Assembly (NCBI GenBank): GCA_002313925.1
Contig: DCAZ01000080.1
Coordinates: 1-6,398 of the forward strand
DNA: 6,398 bases
From: Gemmatimonadales bacterium UBA1120
GTDB lineage: Bacteria; Gemmatimonadota; Gemmatimonadetes; Longimicrobiales; Gaopeijiaceae
Direction: 5' to 3'
Shown: positions 1-4,625 of the stretch, piece after piece
How the letters are laid out: each line of letters starts with the position of its first letter
Numbering within the stretch: the first letter of the stretch is position 1
Notes under the pieces: model-generated
What the model was told of the DNA's origin: nothing
The model's input: only the letters and a program-made list of their open reading frames with translations
Database searches by the model: none
Program-made: the position numbers and the translations under genes

Positions 1-792
1 ATGCGGCAAGAGACAGAGCTGTTGTTCAACTATTTAGTACGTGAGGATAGAAGTATTTTAGACCTCTATTCAGCGGACTACACGTTCGTGAACGAACGGC
101 TGGCTCGGCACTACAATATTACAGGTGTTGTGGGTGATCATTTCCGTCGAATTGTACATGCGGATGATCATAGGAGAGGGGTTTTGGGGCATGGCAGTAT
201 CCTCACGCTGACCTCTCACGCGAATCGCACATCCCCTGTGCTTCGAGGGAAGTGGGTCATGGAGGTTCTTCTGGGTACGCCCCCACCGCCCCCACCACCG
301 GGAATTCCAGATCTTGAGGAAACTGAAGGCTCAGAAGCGGGAAGGATGCTGACTACTCGTGAACGTATGGAGCTACACAGAACAAGTCCTACCTGTAATT
401 CCTGTCATAGGTTTATTGATCCAATTGGTCTCGCACTCGACAACTATGATGTCACGGGCCGGTGGCGGATACGCGAGAATGGTATGCCCCTCGACACGAG
501 GGGAGAACTCTATGACGGTACGCCTGTTTCAAATCCATCAGAGCTTAAGGATGCGCTTTTGAAGCGGCCAATACCCCTGATTCGTACATTTACTGAAAAC
601 TTGATGGCGTACGCCCTGGGAAGAAGGGTAGAATACTATGATCAGCCAACTGTTCGATCGATAACCCGGGCTGCTGCTACCGAGGGATACAGAATGTCCG
701 CTTTTATTCTGGGGGTGGTTGAAAGCGAGGCGTTTCAGGTTCAGCAAGTGGCAAGCGTGGTCGACAATCAGCTGCAAGATCTGCCAAATTAG
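1..792 (+). CDS. C-terminal part of a PSD4-PSCyt3-PSD2 (DUF1592/1588/1585) c-type cytochrome-like protein, 5' truncated by window edge
   Basis: This is the end of a large exported heme protein of the planctomycete-type PSD/PSCyt families. In visible residues, 1-48 are the end of DUF1592 (PSD4, with YSADYTFVNERLA). Residues 58-155 are DUF1588 (PSCyt3): a GHGSIL..TS....TSPV.RGKWV block, a seven-proline run at 94-100, and a heme c motif CNSCH at 132-136 followed by the family signature IDPIGLALDNYD. Residues 170-245 are DUF1585 (PSD2: NLMAYALGRRVEYYD). Heme would be attached in the periplasm and the protein probably transfers electrons; the substrate is unknown. The ATG at position 1 is almost certainly internal, because it aligns with Met559 of the paralogue starting at 4626; the full protein should be about 820 aa. 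It is the first visible gene of an operon, 19 nt upstream of the DUF1552 gene. Family assignment is firm, biochemical role inferred. Confidence 0.93.
   Translation: MRQETELLFNYLVREDRSILDLYSADYTFVNERLARHYNITGVVGDHFRRIVHADDHRRGVLGHGSILTLTSHANRTSPVLRGKWVMEVLLGTPPPPPPPGIPDLEETEGSEAGRMLTTRERMELHRTSPTCNSCHRFIDPIGLALDNYDVTGRWRIRENGMPLDTRGELYDGTPVSNPSELKDALLKRPIPLIRTFTENLMAYALGRRVEYYDQPTVRSITRAAATEGYRMSAFILGVVESEAFQVQQVASVVDNQLQDLPN
394..408 (+). other. Heme c attachment site CNSCH in the DUF1588 domain
   Basis: Codons for Cys132, Cys135 and His136 give a CxxCH motif, the standard covalent attachment site for heme c. It sits directly before the IDPIGLALDNYD block that defines the PSCyt3 domain. Both cysteines and the proximal histidine are intact. 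Confidence 0.88.
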
Positions 793-796
793 TTGT

Positions 797-803
797 GAGG
801 AGA
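797..803 (+). promoter_or_regulatory. Shine-Dalgarno GAGGAGA deciding the DUF1552 start
   Basis: GAGGAGA lies 8 nt before the ATG at 812. The reading frame is open further upstream, to an ATG at 719 inside the previous gene, but only the 812 start has a ribosome binding site and places the twin-arginine signal at the N-terminus. Confidence 0.85.
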
Positions 804-811
804 CAAGTTAT

Positions 812-2224
812 ATGAATTTTGTCACGGGAAAGCAGATACCGCGCCGTACATTCGTGAAAGGTGTCGGTGCTTCGATTGCCCTACCTTTTCTGGATGCGAT
901 GATCCCAGCTGGTAGGGTGTGGTCAAAGGCATTGCCGGAGGCAGATCCGACCCGTGTGATTGCAATTGAGATGGTCCATGGAGCTGCTGGATGTAACGAG
1001 TGGGGTGCTACCCAGAACTTGTGGTCCCCTGCCCAAGTTGGGCGTGACTTTGACTTAGCGCCCAGTGCGCTTAGCCCTCTCGAGTCTTTCCGCGACTATT
1101 TGACGATTATCAGTAACACTGATGTTAAGATGGCCGAGGCATTCGAGCCGCCCGAGATTGGGGGTGACCACTTCCGATCGAGTGCAGTCTATCTCACCCA
1201 GTCTCACCCAAAGCAAACCAGGGGTTCGGACCTTTACGCTGGAACATCTTTTGACCAACTGTGTGCGCAGCGATTTGGTCAGGAGACATCGATTCCGTCA
1301 ATGCAGCTGTGTATTGAACCGGTAGATCAATCTGGTGGGTGCGCTTATGGCTACGCCTGTGCCTATACAGATTCGATAAGCTGGGAATCACCGAGTGAAC
1401 CACTCCCAATGATCCGGGATCCTCGCGTGGCGTTTGAGATGCTATTCGGGGCAGGTGGGACTGCAGAAGAACGCGCAGCTCGCAGGAAGACGAATAAGAG
1501 TATACTTGATTGGATTACGGAAGAAATTGCTTTTCTTAGGAAAGACTTAGGACCCACGGACCACGCTAGGTTGGACCGCTATCTGGATAACGTCCGCGAA
1601 TTGGAGCGACGTATCCAGGCAATTGAAGCCCGGAACATGAATGGAGAATCTCGTGAGCTACCTGAGTCTCCTGCGGGTGTGCCTGACTCTTTCGAAGAGC
1701 ACATCAAGCTGATGTTTGACCTTCAGGCTCTTGCTTTTGCATCAGACGTTACTCGTGTGTTTTCCTTCAAGACTGGTCGGGACGCTTCTGGTCGTGTGTA
1801 CCCGGAGAGCGGCACTGATCGGCCGTTCCATGGAGCTTCACACCACGGAGGACGTGAGGAGGCAATTCTTGAGTTTTTTAAGATCAATAAGTACCACACG
1901 AGTCTACTCCCCTACCTCTTGAACAACCTCGCGAGCGTTGAAGAAGCCGACGGTAATCTGCTGGACAACACGATGATCATATATGGGTCACCGATGGCGG
2001 ATGGAAATCTCCACAACCACCGACGTTGCCCCTTGATCGTTCTCGGGGGTGCAGGGGGGCACAACCCTGGAAATCTCCACTTAAAGGCTCCGGACGGGAC
2101 TCCAATGGCCAACATAATGCTGAGCTTGCTCCATGATCTCGGGCTTGATGACTTGGAGAACTTCGGAGACAGCAGTGGGGAGTTCTCATTGTCGATGCCG
2201 GTGCCTTTGTCTACTAATAGCTGA
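812..2224 (+). CDS. DUF1552 (HXXSHH) family protein with twin-arginine signal
   Basis: A 470-aa protein of the DUF1552/HXXSHH family, about the usual family length. It opens with a Tat-type signal: Arg11-Arg12 in RRTFVKG followed by a mild hydrophobic stretch (VGASIALPFLDAMIPA), so it is probably exported folded. Family landmarks in order are MVHGAAGCNEWG (54-65), GGDHFRSSAVYLT (117-129), the cysteine-containing block GCAYGYACAYTDSISW (176-191), DPRVAFEMLFG (203-213), a charged helical segment (220-275), the name motif HGASHH (340-345), and HNHRRCPLIVLGGAGG (401-416). The spread His/Asp/Cys residues suggest a metal site. The family is unassigned biochemically. It commonly sits next to DUF1592/1588/1585 cytochromes, much as DUF1501 proteins sit next to PSCyt1/PSD1 proteins. 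A hydrolase or oxidoreductase partner role is inference. It sits 19 nt after the cytochrome gene and 10 nt before the ankyrin gene, with no room for separate promoters, so one transcript is likely. Confidence 0.94.
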   Translation: MNFVTGKQIPRRTFVKGVGASIALPFLDAMIPAGRVWSKALPEADPTRVIAIEMVHGAAGCNEWGATQNLWSPAQVGRDFDLAPSALSPLESFRDYLTIISNTDVKMAEAFEPPEIGGDHFRSSAVYLTQSHPKQTRGSDLYAGTSFDQLCAQRFGQETSIPSMQLCIEPVDQSGGCAYGYACAYTDSISWESPSEPLPMIRDPRVAFEMLFGAGGTAEERAARRKTNKSILDWITEEIAFLRKDLGPTDHARLDRYLDNVRELERRIQAIEARNMNGESRELPESPAGVPDSFEEHIKLMFDLQALAFASDVTRVFSFKTGRDASGRVYPESGTDRPFHGASHHGGREEAILEFFKINKYHTSLLPYLLNNLASVEEADGNLLDNTMIIYGSPMADGNLHNHRRCPLIVLGGAGGHNPGNLHLKAPDGTPMANIMLSLLHDLGLDDLENFGDSSGEFSLSMPVPLSTNS

Positions 2225-2228
2225 GGAG
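2223..2228 (+). promoter_or_regulatory. Shine-Dalgarno GAGGAG supporting a TTG start for the ankyrin gene
   Basis: GAGGAG overlaps the last two bases of the DUF1552 stop codon and ends 6 nt before TTG at 2235. No in-frame ATG or GTG exists between the upstream gene's stop and codon 35 of the ankyrin frame, so this site is what decides the start. Confidence 0.7.
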
Positions 2229-2234
2229 CGAGCA

Positions 2235-4025
2235 TTGATAGGGCGTGAGGTAAATCTGAAGGTTGCGGGCTTACTATGCTTTAGCTTGCTGATTCTTGCG
2301 GGCACACCCGGAGACTCACCAGTCGCCGATGCAGCGATGATGGGGGATCTCGACGAGGTGCGCTTGCTTTTGAGTGGGGGAGCAGATGTGAACGCTGCTC
2401 ACGCAGATGGTATGACCGCGCTCCACTGGGCCGCAGAAAACGCGCATACAGAAATGAGTTCGCTGCTTGTCGCAGCTGGTGCAAACCTTGAGGCTGTGAC
2501 GCGTATAGGCGGTTATACCCCTCTTCATTTGGCGACGAGGAAGGGTTCCAGAGGGGTTGCCTCGAGTCTCCTTGAGGCAGGGGCTGATCCACGAGCTGAA
2601 ACTGAGACGGGTAAGGTTACCCCACTCCACTTCGCTGCAGCTGCCGGAGAGGTTGGGTTGACGTCTTCTTTAATAGCCCATGGTGTGGATGTAGATGTAC
2701 GTGAATCGACTTGGGGCCAAACACCTTTAATTTTTGCATCTTCAGCCGGCCATCTGGATGTCGTGCATGTGTTGCTCTCGAGTGGAGCTGATGCTTCACT
2801 GACGACGAAGGTCGTCGACATTCCTGTGCTAGATGAGGTAGACCGAACGGCGCGCGCGGTTCGTAACGAAATGCTGGAGGTCTTCAAATCTGCAGCAATG
2901 GGAGGGCCTAGTTGGCGGCCAGAGCCCAGCCAGGTGCGCGCAGCGGTGCAGGCAGCCCAGCAAGTTCAGCGCTCCCTGACGAGCGTATCGGATGCCCCAG
3001 AGCGGGAAGAGCAACCTGGTGCTCAGCTGGAAGCTCCACTTGGTTACACGGAGTTGGTAGGCAGGCAGGGCGGGCTTACACCGCTACTCCATGCGGTACG
3101 CGAAGGTCACGTCGATATTGTACTCGCTCTTGTAGATTTCGGAGCGGACATCAATCAGGTAAGCGACGGAGACCGCACTAGCCCGATCTTAATGGCAACA
3201 ATAAACGGGCACTTTGATCTAGCGCTGCTACTCCTTGATCACGGTGCGGACCCAACAGTCGCTAGTGATGCTGGTGCAACACCACTCTTTTCGTCCCTGA
3301 ACACACACTGGGCGCCCAAATCCCGGTATCCTCAACAGCACGCGTATCGTCAGCAGGAGGCGACGTACCTAGATGTGATGAAGAGGCTCTTAGAAGCTGG
3401 TGTAGATCCGAATGTCAGGCTCAGGAAGCACATTTGGTACATGTCCTACACTTTCGACCTGCTCCGAGTGAACACAATTGGTGCAACTCCTTTCTGGCGC
3501 GCAGCTTACGCTACCGATGTCGACGCGATGAAGCTTCTTGTGGAGTACGGGGCAGATTACGGGGTTCCAACACTGAAACCACCTGGCCGTGGACGTGGTG
3601 GGGCCAGTTCGAGCGAAGATCCTTCGGGGTTAACACCTGTTCCTGATGGTGGTCCAGGAGTGTTTCCCATCCACGCTGCAAGTGGGGTTGGGTATGGAGA
3701 GGGATATGCAGGCAATTCACATCGGCATGTGCCAGATGGTTGGGTACCTGCGGTGAAATACTTGGTCGGAGAACTAGGGGTAGATGTAAACGCTAGAGAC
3801 CATAACGGCTACAGTCCGGTTCATCATGCAGCAGCTCGCGGTGACAACGAACTTATCCATTACCTGGTCCAGCAAGGTGCTGATGTGACGTTTATTAGCC
3901 GCCGAGGGCAGACAACGGTTGATATGGCGAACGGTCCACAGCAACGGATCAGTCCATTCCCGGAGACAATCTCGTTGCTGGAAAGCCTAGGTGCTAAGAA
4001 CAATCACAACTGCTTGTCTTGCTGA
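2235..4025 (+). CDS. Exported ankyrin-repeat protein, TTG start
   Basis: A 596-aa protein built of about twelve ankyrin repeats. Residues 1-26 look like a Sec signal peptide (basic MIGREVNLK, hydrophobic VAGLLCFSLLILAG); no lipobox is seen. Repeats with the TPLHxA...G....LL..GAD pattern lie at about 29-57, 59-90, 93-125, 127-158, 161-190, 279-311, 314-346, 347-407 (expanded), 426-452, 486-531 (expanded), 535-566 and 568-594 (degenerate). A helical Ala/Gln-rich insert (about 191-278) splits the array, and a Gly/Pro-rich loop (about 453-485) interrupts the second half. The protein ends in CLSC directly before the stop. Ankyrin repeats are protein-binding scaffolds; here the partner is probably one of the co-transcribed envelope proteins (inference). 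TTG is chosen because it follows GAGGAG by 6 nt and places a signal peptide at the N-terminus. The ATG at 2133 would add an implausible Cys/Arg-rich leader inside the upstream gene. Confidence 0.9.
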   Translation: MIGREVNLKVAGLLCFSLLILAGTPGDSPVADAAMMGDLDEVRLLLSGGADVNAAHADGMTALHWAAENAHTEMSSLLVAAGANLEAVTRIGGYTPLHLATRKGSRGVASSLLEAGADPRAETETGKVTPLHFAAAAGEVGLTSSLIAHGVDVDVRESTWGQTPLIFASSAGHLDVVHVLLSSGADASLTTKVVDIPVLDEVDRTARAVRNEMLEVFKSAAMGGPSWRPEPSQVRAAVQAAQQVQRSLTSVSDAPEREEQPGAQLEAPLGYTELVGRQGGLTPLLHAVREGHVDIVLALVDFGADINQVSDGDRTSPILMATINGHFDLALLLLDHGADPTVASDAGATPLFSSLNTHWAPKSRYPQQHAYRQQEATYLDVMKRLLEAGVDPNVRLRKHIWYMSYTFDLLRVNTIGATPFWRAAYATDVDAMKLLVEYGADYGVPTLKPPGRGRGGASSSEDPSGLTPVPDGGPGVFPIHAASGVGYGEGYAGNSHRHVPDGWVPAVKYLVGELGVDVNARDHNGYSPVHHAAARGDNELIHYLVQQGADVTFISRRGQTTVDMANGPQQRISPFPETISLLESLGAKNNHNCLSC

Positions 4026-4029
4026 TCGC

Positions 4030-4434
4030 TTAGTCGGTCCGCTGGCCTGAACCTCCGCCGCTAGAGAGTTCTTCTAGCATACGCTCAAAAACTAAGCGCT
4101 GTTCTTCATCAATGCTGATCACGAGCGTAATTTCATCATATTCGAGCTGAGTCATCTCGTTTTCAGCAAGGATCTCTTGAGTTCTTTCCTGAAAACGGGC
4201 TCGTATGCGTTCACGCTCTTGAAGTTCGTGCGTGCGGCCGAGCTCCGCGTGAAAGTCGTCCCGCTGCTCGCTAATTGCTATGTGAGTTTCAACGAACACG
4301 GTCATGCGCTCTGTCGTTACCTGAGGGAGTTCCTGGGTCTGTGCTACCAAGGGCAAAGGGGCCACCACAAATAGCGATGTCATCACAACCATGACAGCAG
4401 CGACACTAAAAGCTCTCCAGACTTCAGTTTTCAC
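4030..4434 (-). CDS. Small exported DUF4168-like protein, GTG start
   Basis: A 134-aa protein with a clear Sec signal peptide: basic start, hydrophobic core at about 8-27, then APLPLVA and likely cleavage after Ala31. The mature part is almost entirely charged and helical (about 42-122), in the order ERMTVFVETHIAISEQ, a Glu/Arg-rich middle, ENEMTQLEYDEITLVI, DEEQRLVFERMLEEL, ending in a Ser/Gly tail. This order, a helix, a charged helix, then a short L.x.EYDEI.. segment, resembles DUF4168, a family of small exported proteins without known function. A Spy/CpxP-like periplasmic helical protein is the alternative. The start is GTG at 4434, preceded by GGAGGAG with 5 nt spacing and by its own good sigma-70-type promoter, so it is an independent unit. 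It converges on the ankyrin gene with only 4 nt between stop codons. The gene is real with good confidence; the family name is tentative. Confidence 0.8.
   Translation of the reverse strand: MKTEVWRAFSVAAVMVVMTSLFVVAPLPLVAQTQELPQVTTERMTVFVETHIAISEQRDDFHAELGRTHELQERERIRARFQERTQEILAENEMTQLEYDEITLVISIDEEQRLVFERMLEELSSGGGSGQRTD
4060..4078. other. Short inverted repeat near the convergent gene ends
   Basis: GCTAGA and TCTAGC form a 6-bp stem, extendable by one G-U pair, around a small loop. It lies 35 nt past the ankyrin stop codon and inside the last codons of the opposing DUF4168-like gene. No T-run follows on either strand, so it is not a standard intrinsic terminator. It could still stabilise the 3' end of the ankyrin mRNA, or be chance. 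Confidence 0.3.
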
Positions 4435-4439
4435 TATAT

Positions 4440-4446
4440 CTCCTCC
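4440..4446 (-). promoter_or_regulatory. Shine-Dalgarno GGAGGAG for the GTG-started DUF4168-like gene
   Basis: On the minus strand GGAGGAG is followed by 5 nt (ATATA) and then GTG at 4434. It is the strongest ribosome binding site in the window and supports the non-ATG start. Confidence 0.85.
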
Positions 4447-4475
4447 GAGATCACTCCCAGGCTGGATGCCTAAGG

Positions 4476-4504
4476 ATCATACTGTCGACTCCCTCTCTTG
4501 CCAA
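4476..4504 (-). promoter_or_regulatory. Sigma-70-type promoter for the DUF4168-like gene
   Basis: Read on the minus strand, TTGGCA (4504-4499) and TATGAT (4481-4476) are separated by exactly 17 nt. Each matches the consensus at five of six positions. Transcription would begin near 4469, giving a leader of about 35 nt that contains the GGAGGAG site. Confidence 0.7.
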
Positions 4505-4542
4505 AATCTGGTGGCTTGATGGTCTGCCATTTGTAGTAGTTC

Positions 4543-4574
4543 TTGTGGCTGGTGAGGACTCTCCTACCTATAAT
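4543..4574 (+). promoter_or_regulatory. Candidate promoter for the second cytochrome gene
   Basis: A perfect -10 hexamer TATAAT lies at 4569-4574. The best -35 candidate is TTGTGG at 4543-4548, but the 20-nt spacer is longer than the usual 16-18, so an activator or a different -35 may be involved. A start near 4581 would leave a leader of about 45 nt. Confidence 0.45.
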
Positions 4575-4614
4575 ACATTTGGAAAATCCTATGCTAACAA
4601 GCAAGATCCCTCTC

Positions 4615-4620
4615 AGAGGA
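4615..4620 (+). promoter_or_regulatory. Shine-Dalgarno AGAGGA for the second cytochrome gene
   Basis: AGAGGA ends 5 nt before ATG at 4626. A competing ATG at 4622 is in a different frame and only 1 nt away, too close to be used. Confidence 0.75.
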
Positions 4621-4625
4621 CATGT

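Larger units (their letters stand above)
4435..4625. promoter_or_regulatory. Divergent intergenic region between the DUF4168-like gene and the second cytochrome gene
   Basis: This 191-nt region is the only sizeable non-coding stretch. It carries a good minus-strand promoter (4476-4504), a candidate plus-strand promoter (4543-4574) and ribosome binding sites at both ends. I see no convincing operator palindrome or riboswitch-like fold. Confidence 0.75.

Noticed and set aside
1..3. ATG at position 1 as the true start of the first gene
   Set aside because: It aligns with an internal methionine (residue 559) of the paralogue at 4626 and falls inside the DUF1592 domain; the gene begins left of the window.
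719..811. N-terminal extension of the DUF1552 protein to the ATG at 719
   Set aside because: It overlaps the upstream cytochrome gene by 74 nt, has no ribosome binding site, and would bury the twin-arginine signal.
2133..2234. N-terminal extension of the ankyrin protein to the ATG at 2133
   Set aside because: It lies inside the DUF1552 gene, encodes an odd Cys/Arg-rich stretch, and would put the signal peptide in the middle of the chain.
1912..2235. 107-aa minus-strand open frame opposite the DUF1552 C-terminus
   Set aside because: Composition and position fit a shadow of the well-supported forward gene.
2525..2887. 120-aa minus-strand open frame within the ankyrin gene
   Set aside because: Ser/Thr/Ala-rich shadow of the ankyrin repeats with no signal or ribosome binding site noted.
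2325..4015. Ankyrin repeats as DNA tandem repeats or a CRISPR-like array
   Set aside because: The periodicity is at protein level only; DNA units are strongly diverged and differ in length.
4060..4078. Bidirectional intrinsic terminator between the convergent genes
   Set aside because: The stem is short and no T-run follows on either strand, so only an inverted repeat is reported.
4622..4624. ATG at 4622 as an alternative start
   Set aside because: It is out of frame with the cytochrome gene and only 1 nt from the ribosome binding site.
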